Part shown: piece by piece, positions 1-11,730 of the stretch
Layout of the letters: every line of letters starts with the position of its first letter
Position numbering within the stretch: the stretch's first letter is position 1
Assembly: GCA_964016985.1 (NCBI GenBank)
Contig: OZ024826.1
Location: 67,920,768-67,984,767, forward strand
Direction: 5' to 3'
Length of the DNA: 64,000 bases
DNA from: Anodontia alba
Lineage: Eukaryota; Mollusca; Bivalvia; Lucinida; Lucinidae
Program-made: the position numbers and the translations under genes
Notes under the pieces: model-generated
Databases searched by the model: none
What the model saw: only the letters and a program-made list of their open reading frames with translations
Told to the model about the DNA's origin: nothing

Positions 1-1147
1 AAATATTCTTGAATAATATAAAGGACTTTTATTTTCCTCACCGTTTCGTATATATACCAATCTTTCTCCCATTGGAATATCTGTTGACGTGTTAAGTCAT
101 AGACAGTGGAAGAATTGGTTTTATGACTTGTAAATATCATTCATGTTTAGAGGAGGTAGAACTACTCGTTGCGTTAATACTCCTCATAGAAAATTCCTTT
201 TGTATCAGACTTAAGGATTGTGATTAAATTCTAGACCATATACTATGCCTGCTTAGGTCTGGAAATTGTATCGGTTGTATGGGTTTCCAAACGTTCCAGT
301 AGCCGAATATGTTAATTTGTTATTCTCTGAAGAAGCCAAAATCTGTATTATTGTACTTCGCAATTAGATTTGTAACTTCTTGATCTAAGAATAGAATTAA
401 CTGGAACATTTCTCCTCTAGACTAAAATGATCCAGATTAGTTAGATAAAGAGATAATAAGAATGTATCAAATTTATAAATGCCTTAATATATATCAATAT
501 CTCTGATTGATTATTTACCTTTTCTAAAAGTCTGGATAAGACATGACTGACAGGGACTCTTGTTACAGGTATTAATAATTGTCGCCAACATAATTAATAT
601 GGGAACTAATAGCTGAATAAATTGTTGGCTGTTTCCCATATTCTAAGAAATGGATTAAGACTCTTAAAACTGTCGTTTTTTTCTGTGGATGGTCTGAAAT
701 ACAGAATAGAATAGCACATTATCTATAGATGCTGTTTTATGCAATTAAAATCTGTCTAGTGGTTACAGAGATGTCATTTGAAGTTTTTTTTTCTATTTTT
801 AGCTCTGGTGGCCATTTTGTGCAGTGGCGCAGTATGATTTGAGCAATTTTGGTAGAGGACCTCCCAAGGAACAATCCCATTATGTTTGATTGAAATCCGC
901 CGAGTAGTTTTGAAGTATTTTCTATTTTATACTTAACAGTGAAATTAATGTATATCCGAAATGACTAAGAAAGATATTTTCACCAGTGAATGAATATGAT
1001 ATTTTCACTAGTGAAAAAAACAAGTCGATGTTATTTTCACTACTCGTTTCAGATTACTTTGGCTGTCATCATTGTTTCCCTAACAGAAGCCGATCCCACT
1101 TTAGTCTTTTGAACTCCTCTAACTTCTCTGTTTCTGAGTAAAACAAA
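1..1147. other. AT-rich non-coding DNA
   Basis: No open frame or recognisable repeat boundary was found here. The only local structure is a pair of short related segments at about 973-1020 (GATATTTTCAC followed by CAGTGAA or TAGTGAA); the second forms the perfect 16-base palindrome TTTTCACTAGTGAAAA at 1002-1017. A different kind of sequence, a LINE coding remnant, starts at about 1148. Confidence 0.6.
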
Positions 1148-2050
1148 GTCAAGATTACAGCTCTGAGTGAGACTTGCCTTGCAGAGGAAGGGCTATTAAA
1201 AGAAATTGGTGCTGGCTACACTTTCTTCTGGAATGGACACAAGAAAGAAGAGCGGTGTGAAGCAGGAGTAGGTTTTGCCATCAAATCACACCTTGTCAGC
1301 AAGCTCTCAGGACTTCCAAAAGGCATAAATGACCACCTGATGACACTGAGACTTCCCTCTTCTGGTAAGAGTCATGCAACTATTGTAAGTGCCTATGCAC
1401 CCACAATGACCAACCCAGATGAGGTCAAAGACAAGTTCTATGATGATCTGGATTCTGTGATTTCTGTTACACCCTAGACAGACAAACTCATCCTCCTGGG
1501 AGACTTCAATGCAAGAGTGGGCACAGACCATCAAACCTGGGAAGGAGTGACTGGGGCTGAAGGAATAGGAAAGTGCAACAGCAATGGCCTCCTCCTTTTG
1601 AAGAAGTGTGCAGAGCATGAACTGCTGATCACTAACACAGTCTTCCGTCTGCCAACTCGCAACAAGACGTCATGGATGCATCCTCGCTCCAAACACTGGC
1701 ATCTCATTGATTATGTCATAGTACAAAGGAAGCACAGACAGGATGTCAGAGTGACAAAGACTATGTGTGGTGCAGACTGCTGGACAGGCTTGTTGTCAGC
1801 AAATTGAACCTGGGTATTCAGCCTGTATGATGACCACAAGGCAAGAAAGTGCCAAAGAAACTGGATGTCTCCAAGCTGAAATAAGACAGCAAGAGGCAAG
1901 CCTTCATCAATGAAATCTGCAGCCGATTAGATGCAATGGAACTCCGTTCAGATGATCCAGAAGAGAACTGGACAGTCTTCAGAGACACCGTCCACTCTTC
2001 AGCAATGGATTCCCTAGGTCCAGTATCTCATAACACCAAGACTGGTTTGA
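1148..2050 (+). pseudogene. LINE endonuclease remnant (APE-type), 5' part
   Basis: This is the endonuclease part of a non-LTR retrotransposon ORF2, the enzyme that nicks target DNA before reverse transcription. One frame reads from 1148 to a stop at 1475-1477 and continues in the same frame to 1805. It includes [12 protein letters not shown] (about 1487-1525), the apurinic-endonuclease-fold motif, then [18 protein letters not shown], typical of endonuclease-reverse transcriptases often labelled craniofacial development protein 2-like. The usual catalytic Asp-His pair after CGADCWT is missing: a small deletion at about 1785 shifts the frame, and the match resumes as [11 protein letters not shown]. 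More stops follow before FINEICSRLDAMELRSDDPEENWTVF at 1900-1980. It cannot encode an active enzyme. The clade (RTE-like or CR1-like) cannot be fixed without alignment. A SINE interrupts it at 2051. Confidence 0.85.
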
Positions 2051-2345
2051 TTTTGATTGATTGTGTTGGGGTTTAACGACACGTCAACCCTTGTGGGTCA
2101 TTTTGTGTCGCCTCCCAGAGAAAGGGAGAAAAGAGATAGAAGAGATAGTAGAGGAGATGAAAGAGATGATTAGGGAAGAAATAGGAACAGGAATGAAAGT
2201 GAAGAAACAGAAGAAATAAAAACATTCCCCCTCTACCCTTACCTGCTACAAGGATAGCAGGCCTTGCCCAACTGTAAGCCAATTTCAGTTGGACGCCCCG
2301 GTGACTTAAGATACACGACACCATTGCCACTCCCGACCACCCCCC
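2051..2345 (-). mobile_element. SINE-sized retroposon with (ATCA)n tail, copy 1
   Basis: This 295-base element is flanked by an 11-base target-site duplication, GACTGGTTTGA, at 2040-2050 and 2346-2356. Copies 2 and 3 lie at 16065-16350 and 25626-25918. The plus-strand left end is a run of TTGATTGATTG whose repeat number differs between copies; on the minus strand this is a 3' tail of ATCA repeats, so the element is oriented minus. The interior is purine-rich on the plus strand. I see no clear tRNA A/B boxes, so the class is inferred from size, tail and duplications. It sits inside the LINE endonuclease/linker coding region, so it is younger than that LINE. Confidence 0.85.
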
Positions 2346-2403
2346 GACTGGTTTGACGAGAATGACAAAGTAATCCAGGGACTCCTTGAAGAGAAACCCA
2401 AAA
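2346..2403 (+). pseudogene. LINE ORF2 remnant continuing after the SINE
   Basis: Immediately after the right target-site duplication the LINE reading resumes as DWFDENDKVIQGLLEEK, the linker that normally follows the endonuclease domain. The SINE therefore split one LINE copy. The similarity stops at about 2396-2403, where the foldback element begins. It is one frame away from the upstream remnant. Confidence 0.75.
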
Positions 2404-3239
2404 ATAGCCATCAGAGGAGATGGCAAATCCCCCGGCCAACCTGCCATTTCTAAATTTAGAGTATTTTAATTGATATCATGGAAATATTGAAACAGGGCAA
2501 AGTAAAAAGATGCAAAGATAGTATGAAATGTGACCAAAATAATAAGAGAAAACAATAATAGGTGTACTGTTAATGATTTTATTTTTGCCTGTTCTTTTAT
2601 TATTATTATTTTTTTTTTGTCAAAATCATCTAATAGTTACTGCTGATGTGATATTTTGTGCAGGATGCACAATATTTGCAAGTACTTTGAATTTGTGAGT
2701 GTACATATTCAGAAATAATAGCAAAAATAAATGCTTTGTAAAGGTAAAGGAACTTGCTGTATGTTTATTGGGGTAAAAAATCAAGGAAGTTGTCCTTCTT
2801 GCATGCTACACACCTTTTTGACCTGATATATGTCCCTACCAAAAATTATCAAGTTATCTCAAACAGTATGGGAGTTATAGCCTGCACAAGATTTCGGCAT
2901 CAGGGGAGATAAGTACATAATGGAGAAAGTGAGAGTACACTTGAACATGACATGCCTACTGGTCCTTATCTTTGCCTCTACCAAACATTAACAAAGTATT
3001 TCAAACCACATACTCAAGAAGTTGGCTTAGAAATTCATTCAGAGGAGGTAACTAGAAAACACAGCAGAGGTTGTCTCTCTTGCATGTGACACATCTACTG
3101 GTGTAGATGCCTCTACCAAATGCCTCTACCAAACATTATCAAAATATGTCTAAGGGTATCAAAGTTATGGAGCACACAAGATTTTGGCTTCAGGGGACAT
3201 ATAGGGCACAAAAGGAACGCAGTTTTCCAGGATGGCACA

Positions 3240-4005
3240 TTTCGTTTCGCTGAAATGATGTAACAAATGAAACGGTAAGAATTTATAGGATAGAAGTAAA
3301 ATGAAATATAACAATCTCTAATAAATATTTCTTCAACTCAATATCTGCTGAACTGCCACACAAAACCTGTGAAACAAATGAAACGATAAAAATATATTGG
3401 AAAACTACTGAAATGAGGCAAAACGAACTGAAACAGAGGCTTTCTTCAATTTAATTTCTACTGGGTAGGCACACAAAACCAGCGAAACAAACAAAACAAT
3501 AAGAATATATAGGGAAACCACTGAAACGAGGCGAAACGAACTGAAACGGAAGCTTTCTTCAACTCCATTTCTGCTGGGTAGGCATACAAAACCAGTGAAA
3601 TAACGAAACGATAAGAATATATAGGGAAACTACTGAAACGAGGCGAAACGAACTGAAATGGAAGCTATCTTCAACTGAATTTCTGCTGGACAGCCACAAA
3701 AAAACAGTGAAACAACCGAAACGATAAGAATATATAGGGAAACTTCTGAAATGAGGCGAAACAAAGTGAAACAGAGGCTTTCTTCAACTCATTTTCTTCT
3801 GGGAAGGCTCTAAAATCCAGTGAAACAACTGAAAAGATATGAATATATAGGAAAACTACTGAAACGAGGCGAACGAACTGAAACAGAAGCTTTCTCCCAC
3901 TCAATTTCTGCTGGACAGCCACAAAAAAAACAGTGACACAACCAAAACAATAAGACTGAAATGAGGCAAAACGAACTAAAATGGAGGCTTTGTTGCACTT
4001 ATACT
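3240..4005 (+). repeat. GAAAC-rich tandem array, forward copy
   Basis: About six copies of a unit of roughly 115-120 bases. Each unit has a run of GAAAC pentamers (GAAACTACTGAAACGAGGCG, then AAACGAACTGAAAC) followed by a segment ending in an AT-rich stretch. Pentamer starts lie 9, 10 and 10 bases apart within the run, and 21 bases across the AATATATAGG spacer. A reverse-complement relative occupies 46870-48640. The open frames on the minus strand here are repeat translation, not genes. Confidence 0.85.
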
Positions 4006-4273
4006 GATTTGACTACCTAAATATTGGAAGATCCTACATTCAGTCGACACATGTCCAGAAAACTGAATGCCCATTTACTACTTGCTGATGTATTTAAAGT
4101 ATAGACCAAACTCAGCCAATGTGTTCTGTGGTGTCTGATTAACTTTGTTTGTTTATCCCCCTGACCAAATAAGTTCAGGGCATTACGAAAACACGCCTAT
4201 TTAAATATACAGAAAATTTCACCTTCAAAAACTGAAAATTTTCAGATAAAAAACTCTTATATTTTTCAAATTT

Positions 4274-4360
4274 CTGCTCAAAACATAGATTGTGGGTACT
4301 CGTTAGAACCGCCTCCACGAGGCAGTTCTAACAAGTACCCACAATCTATGTTTTGAGCAG
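4274..4360. repeat. Central hairpin of the foldback element
   Basis: The arms at 4274-4314 and 4320-4360 are 41 bases each with two mismatches and a 5-base loop at 4315-4319. This is the symmetry centre of the 2404-9215 inverted repeat; weaker symmetry continues outward, for example ACGAAAACACGCCTAT near 4186 and its complement near 4440. Confidence 0.9.
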
Positions 4361-4479
4361 ACATAAGAAAAATAATGTATACCCCTGTAAACCCCAGTTT
4401 TTCTATATAAAAGTGGGGTTAAAGAGGTCAAAATTATATAGGCGTGTTTTCGTGATGGGATATAGAGATCCGTCCGTCC

Positions 4480-5219
4480 ATCTGTAGACACATCCTTGTG
4501 TGCTCCATAACTTTGATACCCTTAGAGGTACTTTGATAATATTTGGTAGGAATGAAGAGGAGGGCCAGTAAGTCTCACTCTGTCAAGTGCATGAGAGACT
4601 ACTCTCCCTTTCTTCATTATGTAATGTCCCCTGAAGCCGAAATCTTGTGCAGGCCATAGTTCCCATACTGTTTGATAATATTTGGTATGGACATATTATA
4701 TCAGGTCAAGTAGGAGTGTCACATACAAGAAGAACAACCCTTGCTGTGGTCATTTTCTAGTTACTTCCCCTGAATGAATTTCTAAGCCAAATTCTTGTGT
4801 GCGCCATAACTTCTTGATGGTTTGAAATATTTTGATAATATTTTGTAGAGGCATCGATAAGGACAAGTAGGCATGTTGCCTGCAAAAGAAATAACTCTCA
4901 CTTTCTTCATTATGTAGTTATGTCCGCTGAAGCAGAAATCTTGTGCAGGCCATAACCTCATATTGTTTGAGATAACTTGAAAATTTTTGGTAGGGATATA
5001 TATCGGGTAAAGTAGGAGTGTGATATACAAGAAGGACAACCTGCTCTGTTGATTTCTTTAGCCCAATAAACATACAGCAAATACCTTTACCTTTACAAGG
5101 CATTTATTTTCACTATGTAGACTCACAAATTCAAAGCATTTGCAAATATTGTGTATTCTGTACAAATAATATAAAGTAATCCTATCAAAAGTCACTAACA
5201 GATGATTCCTGACAAAAAT
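4480..5219 (-). repeat. Right inner arm of the foldback element
   Basis: This stretch is the reverse complement of 2618-3230. It consists of diverged repeats of about 145-170 bases marked by TTGTGCAGGCCATA and TTGATAATATTTGGTA. Related repeats occur in forward orientation at 48650-49810. The arm stops exactly where the 5221 element begins and resumes at about 7350. Confidence 0.75.
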
Positions 5220-5220
5220 A

Positions 5221-7346
5221 ACAAGAGGGCCATGATGGCCCTGTAACGCTCACCTGAGCAACATAGCACTTTGAGAGCCTGATCTAGAACTGATCAAGGC
5301 AAACATTCTGATCAAAGTTCAAAATGATTATATTAACAAGTAAGACAATGTAGCATGTTTAATGGACTGTGAAATAAAGGTCAAGGTCAAATATGGATGA
5401 CTGCACTCAAGAGGCCATGCTAAGATGTATGCATGTACTAAGCATCACTGGCTGTAGGAGCAATAGTTACTGAGAAACTGACCTAAACACAAACACTTCA
5501 CAAGTACCAAATATCACTCTGTAGGATCAATAATTACTGAGAAACTGACCCAAATGGAAAAACTTAAGAGAGTCACTGGACAGAAAACTATACATCACCT
5601 TGAAATCATCAAGACAAACATTTTGAGCAAGATTCATGATGATCACTTCAAAAATGTGGCCTCTAGAGCATCAACAAGGTTTTCCTTTGATTTGGCCAGG
5701 TGAACTAGTTGTTGAAATCAAGTGACCCAGTTTTAACTAGACCTAGAAATCATCAAGACAAACATTTTGAGCAATATTTATGATGATTATTTCAAAAATG
5801 TGACCTCTGGAGTGTTAACAGTTTTCTGCTGATTTGGCCAGGTCACCTAGTTTTTGACCCCATGTGACCCAGTTTCAAACTTGACCTAGAAATCATCAAG
5901 ACAAACATTTTGAGCAAGATTCATGACGATTGCTTCAAAAATGTGACCGGTACAGTGTTAACAAGATTTTCTGCTGATTTGGCCAGGTGACCTAGTTTTT
6001 GACCCCAAGTGACCCAGTTTCAAACTTGACCTAGAAATCATAAAGACAAACATGTTGAGCAAGATTCATGATGATTACTTGAAAAATGTGACCACTAGAG
6101 TGTTAACAAGGTTTTCTGCTGATCTGGCCATGTGACCTAGTTTTTTTATCCCAGGAGACCCAGTTTCAAACCTGACCTAAAAATCATCAAGACAAACATT
6201 TTGAGCAAGATTCATGATGATTGCTTAAAAAATGTGACCGCTAGAGTGTTAACAAAGTTTTCTGCTGATTTGCCGGTGACCTAGTTTTTGACTCCAAGTG
6301 ACCCAGTTTCGAACTTGACCTAGAACTCATCGAGACAAACATTTTGAGCAAGATTCATGATGATTGCTTGAAAAATGTGACCGCTAGAGTGATAACAAGA
6401 TTTTACGCTGATATGGCCAGGTGACCTAGTTTTTGACCCCAGGTGTTCCAGTTTCGAACCTGACCTAGAAATCATCAAGACAAACATTTTGAGCAAGATT
6501 CATGATGATTGCTTCAAAAATGTGACCGCTAGAGTGTTAACAAGGTTTTCTGCTGATTTGGCCCGGTGACCTAGTTTTTCACTCCAAGCGACCCAGTTTC
6601 GAACTTGACCTAGAAATCATCAAGACAAACATTTTGAGCAAGATTCATGATGATTGCTTGAAAAATGTGACCGCTAGAGTGTTAACAAGGTTTTCTGCTG
6701 ATTTGGCCCGATGACCTAGTTTTTCACTCCAAGTGACCCAGTTTCAACCTGACCTAGAAATCATCAAGACAAACATGTTGAGCAAGATTCATGATGATTG
6801 CTTCAAAAATGTGACCGCTAGAGTGTTAACAAGGTTTTCTGCTGATTTGGCCCGGTGACCTAGTTTTTGATCCCAAGTGACCCAGTTTCGAACTTGACCT
6901 AGAAATCATCAAGACAAACATATTGAGCAAGATTCATGATGATTGCTTCAAAAATGTGACCGCTAGAGAGTTAACAAGGTTTTCTGCTGATCTGGCCCTG
7001 TGACCTAGTTTTTGATCCCAAGTGACCCAGTTTTGAACTTGACCTAGATTTAATAAAGGCAAACATTTTGAGCAAGTTTTTGATCAAGATTGGGTCAAAA
7101 CTATGACCTCTAGAGTGTTAACAAGTTTTTCCTTTGATCTGACCTGGTGGCCTAGTTTTTGACTCCAAGTAACCCAGTATCGAACTTGACCTAAATTTCA
7201 TAGAGACAAACATTCTGACCAAGTTTCATCAAGATTGGGTGAAAACTGTGACCTCTAGAGTGTTAACAAATTGTTGACGACGAACGACGGACGGTGGACA
7301 TAGGGTGATGACAATAGCTCACCCTGAGCTTTTGCTCAGGTGAGCT
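5221..7346 (+). mobile_element. Pearl/Helentron-like non-autonomous element, 145-bp core
   Basis: The head begins ACAAGAGGGCCATGATGGCC and contains the palindrome AGGGCCATGATGGCCCT, then the subterminal word GCTCACCTGAGC. The core is about 12 tandem units; GAGCAAGATT recurs at 5769, 5912, 6057, 6203, 6346, 6491, 6636, 6780 and 6925, a spacing of 143-146. A short CGACGGACGG stretch precedes the 3' hairpin (AGCTCACCCTGAGC / GCTCAGGTGAGCT) ending at about 7346. The empty site is visible because the foldback left arm lacks this insertion. No protein is encoded, so mobilisation would need a partner Rep-helicase. Assignment to pearl/Helentron rests on architecture only. Confidence 0.8.
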
Positions 7347-7450
7347 AAAAATAAAGAAAAGATCATGCAAAAATAAAATCATTTACAGTAGACCTATTGT
7401 TGTCTTCACTTATTATTTTGGCCTCATTTCATACTATCCGCATCTTTTTA

Positions 7451-9102
7451 GCTCACCTCACCCCGTTTGTCCGCGTTCCCGTCACACTGCAGTAAAGTTT
7501 TTCAAATGCTTAAATCTCTGCAGTCACTCAACACAAAGCATTCATATTTAGAACATTAGTGCCTGGGAGGGTCTTCTGAGAACAGATCCCTGGGTTCACG
7601 CCTCAGGTTAAGGCTAGGGGTCAAAATCTAGGACACCTTTGTAAAATGCTCTATTGCTGTAGTTTTTCATATACTTTTATCTTAGTAGTCAGGTGTCAAC
7701 AAGCATTCATATTCGGAACATGGGTGCCTGGAAGGGTCGTCTAAGTGTCCATAGGAGGGGTTCATGCCCTGGGGTAGGGCTAGGGTTCAAAATCCAGGAC
7801 ACCTCTTGTAAAGTGTTTAGTGCATTTCTGTTATGCTAGCAGTGCAAACACATCCTAGGTAATACATCAATCAACCTTGTGACATTGCTTTAAGACTATT
7901 TGATAGAGAAATGTCATACCTTGGATATTAGTTTCATGTGACACGAAGAGTGACCTCAAAATATATGTAGGTCAATTTGACCTATATTTCATGGTCCGGT
8001 GATTATGCCTTATATCTGGAAGACTATTTGATAGAGAAATGTCATACCTTGGATATTAGTTCCATGTGACACAAAGAGTGACCTCAAAATATATGAAGGT
8101 CAATGTGAACTATATTTCATGGACCAGTGATTATGCCTTATAACTTGAAGACTATTTGATAGAGAAATGTCATACCTTAGATATAAGTTCCATGTGATAC
8201 GATGAGTGACCTCAATATATATGTAGATCAATGTGACCCATATTTCATGGTGCAGTGATTATACTTCATATCTCGATGACTATTTGATAAGGAAAATGTC
8301 ATACCTTGGATATTAGTTTCATGTGACACTTAGAGTGACATCAAAATCTATGTAGGTCGGTCTGACCTATATTTCATGGTCCAGTGATTATGCCTTATAT
8401 CTTGATAACTATTTGATAAGAGAAATGTCATAACTTGGATATTAGTTCCATGTGACACGAAGGCTGACCTCAAAATATATGCATGTCAGTGTGACCTATA
8501 TTTCATGGTCCAGTGATTTTTCTCTTATATTTCAAGGACTATTTGATGGAGAAATATCATACCATGAATATTAGTTCCATGTGATACTAGGAGTAACCTA
8601 AAATATACGTAGGTCATTGTGACCTACATTTCACAGCCCAGGGATTTTACCTTATATCTCGAAGACTATTTGATTGAGAAATGTCATATCTAGTGACCTC
8701 AAAATATATGTTTGCCAATATGACCTATATTTCATGGTCCAGTGATTTTGTCTTGTATCTCAAAGACTAATCGATGTAGAAATGTAATACCTTGAATATT
8801 AGGTTCATTTGACATAAAGACTGACCTCAAAATATATCTATGCCAATATGTCCTATTTTTCAGTGATTTTGCCTGATAACTAGAAGATTATTTGATGGTG
8901 AAATGTTTTACCTGGATTATAAGTTTCATGTGACCTGATGATTGACCTAAAATATATATGTAGGTCAATGTGATCTATATTTCATGGTTCGATGATTTTG
9001 CCTTAGAACGAAACCTTGGTCTTTAATTTCTGAATGATAAAAATGGTACAATACAAAATGTGCCCAACAAGTGAGCTATGCTGTCCTGCGACAGCTCTTA
9101 TT
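7451..9102 (-). mobile_element. Pearl/Helentron-like element, reverse, 128-bp core
   Basis: On the minus strand the head at about 9102 reads AATAAGAGCTGTCGCAGGAC with hairpin GCTGTC-GCAG-GACAGC, then AGCTCACTTG; the 3' end at 7451 reads GGTGAGCTAAAAA. The core at about 7860-9000 is eight to nine units of 128-129 bases (ATTTCATGG at about 7988, 8116, 8244, 8373, 8502), one shortened to about 101. Most units hold an AGGTCAnnnTGACCT-like palindrome. Part 7500-7850 has two looser repeats (CATTCATATT, GAACATGGGTGCCTG). The target is the right arm of the foldback element, with the empty site read from its left arm. Confidence 0.75.
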
Positions 9103-9215
9103 ACTCTGTGCTGTTTCAATATTTCCATGAATTTAATTGAAATATAAACAAAATTTAGAAGTGGCAGTTTGGTTGGGAAATTTGCCATCTCTTCTTATGG
9201 CTCTTTTTCATTTAA

Positions 9216-9259
9216 CTGGGTATCAGAAATTTTCTCTTTGGTAAATAATGTAACATTTC

Positions 9260-9294
<35 letters not shown>

Positions 9295-9751
9295 GAGGGC
9301 AGGAAATACTGACATTGGGTACTTACCCCTAAGTTTAATTTTACTGACATTGGGTACTTACCCCTAAGTTTAATTTTAATTGTTTTTTTTTTGTTTTTTT
9401 GTTTTTTTGTCTTTTTAGATTTTTTTTATTTATTATTACAGGAAAATAAAATGATGAATAAAATTGTATCTGAGATGGCAGATCTTGACAAATCATTCAT
9501 TTTGATTTAAATTTGATCAAAATTGTTTAAAAACTAAGAAAGTTGATGATGTTTAATTATTTTCAAACTGTTCTCAAAGGCACCACCATTTTGAGTATTA
9601 AGTGACATTCTTAAAATTTCACAATTTTTAAATAAAATCTTCTCTCTGTCAGAAAGCAATGTGGTTTCCAAGCAAAATCAATAAACATATAGAGAAGAAG
9701 CTGTCTACACAAATGAAGAGGTAAAATGGTGTTGCCTGTATTATTTATTTA
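9216..9751. other. AT-rich DNA with poly-T and a 35-bp duplication
   Basis: A poly-T run of about 29 lies at 9263-9291. A 35-base unit (TACTGACATTGGGTACTTAC and following) is present twice in tandem at 9307-9341 and 9342-9376. The rest is AT-rich with short homopolymers and no gene. Confidence 0.7.
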
Positions 9752-9996
9752 GTTTTTTATTTTTTATTTTTTTTTTGATTTGGGTTTTATGGCCCTTTCA
9801 AGAATATTTCACTTATATCGAGCCGATCGTTCATCGAAGGTGGGCGAAAACCGGAGTACCCGGAGAAAAACAACCTGACATCCATAAGCAGAACTTGGCT
9901 TTCCCACATATGACCCGAGCTAGGCTCGAACCACAGCGGTGAGAAACCTAATGGATTAAGAGTCAACTCTCTTATCCACTAGGCTACGGGGGCCCG
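9752..9996 (-). mobile_element. tRNA-derived SINE, copy 1
   Basis: On the minus strand the 5' end reads GGGCCCCCGTAGCCTAGTGG, with a tRNA-like A box (TAGCCTAGTGG) and a B box (GGTTCGAGCC) about 55 bases later. A central CCGGGTACTCCGG motif and a tail region ATATAAGTGAAATATTCTTG ending in an A-rich 3' end follow. A close copy lies at 54022-54256. An approximate target duplication (CCTGTATTATTTATTTA / CCTATTTATTTATTTA) flanks it. The RNA polymerase III promoter boxes are slightly off consensus. It is not a functional tRNA gene because the cloverleaf is not maintained. Superfamily assignment needs alignment. Confidence 0.85.
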
Positions 9997-10052
9997 CCTA
10001 TTTATTTATTTACATTCTTGTTAAAAGCTCTGTAGTGTTTTACTTACTACTG

Positions 10053-11194
10053 TTTTTATGCCCCCGCCATTTTCAATGGGGGAGCATATAATATCACCGC
10101 TGTCCATACGTACGTCCGTATGTCCCGTATGTAACACAAATGGTTTCCGTGCGATATCTTTTGAAAGGATTGGTGTATTGGATTGAAATTTTATACACAG
10201 GTATATAATCAAAAAATGTAGGTCAGGTTCGATTTAGGGTAAAATCCACCAATTATTTTGGGAGTTATGGCCCTTTTTCAACTTTGAAAAATTTTCAACT
10301 TATTATTTTGGGAGTTATGGCCCTTTTTCAACTTTGAAACATGGTTTCCGTTCCATAACTTTTGAAAAGATTAGTGTATTGGATTCATATTTTATACACA
10401 AGCATATAATTATAAAATATAGGTCAAGTTTGATTTAGGGTAAAATCCACCAATTATTTTTGGAGTTATGGCCCTTTATCAATGTTGAAAAATAGTTAAA
10501 AAATTGTTTCCGTTCGATATCTTTTGAAAAGATTAGTGTATTGGATTCAAATTTTATACACAGGTATACTATCATAAAATGTAGGTCAAGTTTGATTTAG
10601 GGTGAAATTCACCAATTATTTTGGGAGTTATGGCCCTTCTTCAACTTTGAAAAATGGTTTTCGTTCCATAACTTTTGAAGAGATTAGTGAATTGGATTCA
10701 TATTTTATACACAAGCATATAATTATAAAATATAGGTCAAGTTTGATTTAGGATAAAATCCACCAATTATTTTTGGAGTTACGGCCCTTTTTCAATGTTG
10801 AAAAATAGTTTCAGTTTGATATCTTTTGAAAACATTAGTGCATTGAATTCATATCTAAACACACAGGTATATACATGTAATCATAGAATAGAGGTCAAGT
10901 TCCAATTAGGGTAAAATCAACCCATTATTATGGGAGTTATGCCCCTTTTTTACCTTCAAAGGAGGTTTTCCTTCCGATACTTTTTTTTTTAAAAAATTGA
11001 TTTATGTATTGGATTCATATTTTATACACAGGTATATAATCCTAAAAAATGGTCAAGTTCGATTTAGGGTAAAATCTGCCAATTATTATGAGAGTTATGG
11101 CCCTTTTTTTTAATTCATTTTTTGCAAAATGCCTGCGTGTTGCTGAGGATGGCCCTGGGCAGGGGCATCTGTGTCATACTGACACATTTCTAGT
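10053..11194 (-). mobile_element. Family-3 Helentron-like element, reverse
   Basis: On the minus strand it starts ACTAGAAATGTGTCAGTATG with hairpin GTGTCAGTATGACAC, then the word ATGCCCC, and ends in a hairpin at 10058-10086 made of TATGCCCCCGCCATT and AATGGGGGAGCATA. The core is about six diverged units of 150-160 bases, recognisable by GGAGTTATGGCCCTTTTTCA at about 10261, 10311, 10461, 10623, 10776 and 10931. A forward copy with an insertion is at 58475-63165. No coding capacity. Confidence 0.75.
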
Positions 11195-11398
11195 TCTTTA
11201 AACTATTATGTAAGTTTAAAATAGTTCAGTTTGGGTAACTGACTTGCCACCTTTTTGGAAAGGGTTGCTAACTCTGCTTACCATCTGTTCTTTTTGTGGC
11301 TGTTCAATTGTATTTGTCTGTCTTTCCCTTTGATGTTTAGAACTGGATGTGGATCTGATTGTATAAGTACATAAGTTCACTTATATACTCTTTTTGAC

Positions 11399-11625
11399 AT
11401 CATTAATTCTCATCGAGTATCCAAAATGATATGGCCTATAAAGGCAACTTTGGAATCTCTTTTTTTTTCCAATTTTGATCAAATTTGCATAAAAAAAAAA
11501 TAATTTGATAAGGTCTATTCTCATCAAGTATTTAAAATGATATCGCCTGTAAAGGCAACTTTGGAATCTCTTTTTTTTTTTTTCCAATTTTGATCAAATT
11601 TGCATAAAAAAGAATAATTTGATAA
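11399..11625. repeat. Two-copy 111-bp AT-rich tandem repeat
   Basis: The segment starting CTCATCGAGTAT at 11409 recurs at 11520 with CTCATCAAGTAT, a period of 111. Each copy contains GGCAACTTTGGAATCTC, a poly-T run and AATTTGATCAAATTTGC-like sequence on one strand. No gene. Confidence 0.75.
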
Positions 11626-11730
11626 GGTCTATCATTTTAGGTACAATCTTTACAAGGGATGATCAAAAAGTTCTCAGCCCCTGTAATTTGGGAATGACCA
11701 TAAACAGAATTTGTGCCATTATTTCTCAAA

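Larger units (their letters stand above)
2404..9215. repeat. Large interrupted inverted repeat (foldback element)
   Basis: Sequence from about 2404 to 4314 recurs as its reverse complement from about 4320 to 9215, apart from two later insertions and a tandem array. Matching blocks include 2404-2500 with 9105-9215 (GGAGATGGCAAAT near both ends), 2500-2620 with 7360-7450, and 2618-2780 with 5040-5219. The right arm is split by elements at 5221-7346 and 7451-9102; removing them restores continuity with the left arm. The left arm alone carries the GAAAC array at 3240-4005. Without insertions the element would be about 3 kb. No protein is encoded. It could be a foldback transposon or an inverted duplication. 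Confidence 0.75.

Noticed and set aside
2073..2447. Minus-strand 124-codon frame (and its relatives at 16080 and 25649)
   Set aside because: Same open stretch in all three SINE-sized copies, running into different flanking DNA; it reflects the retroposon body.
9930..9996. tRNA gene on the minus strand
   Set aside because: A and B box-like motifs are present, but the cloverleaf is not kept, and the same body with poly-A and target duplication recurs at 54022, so it is a SINE.
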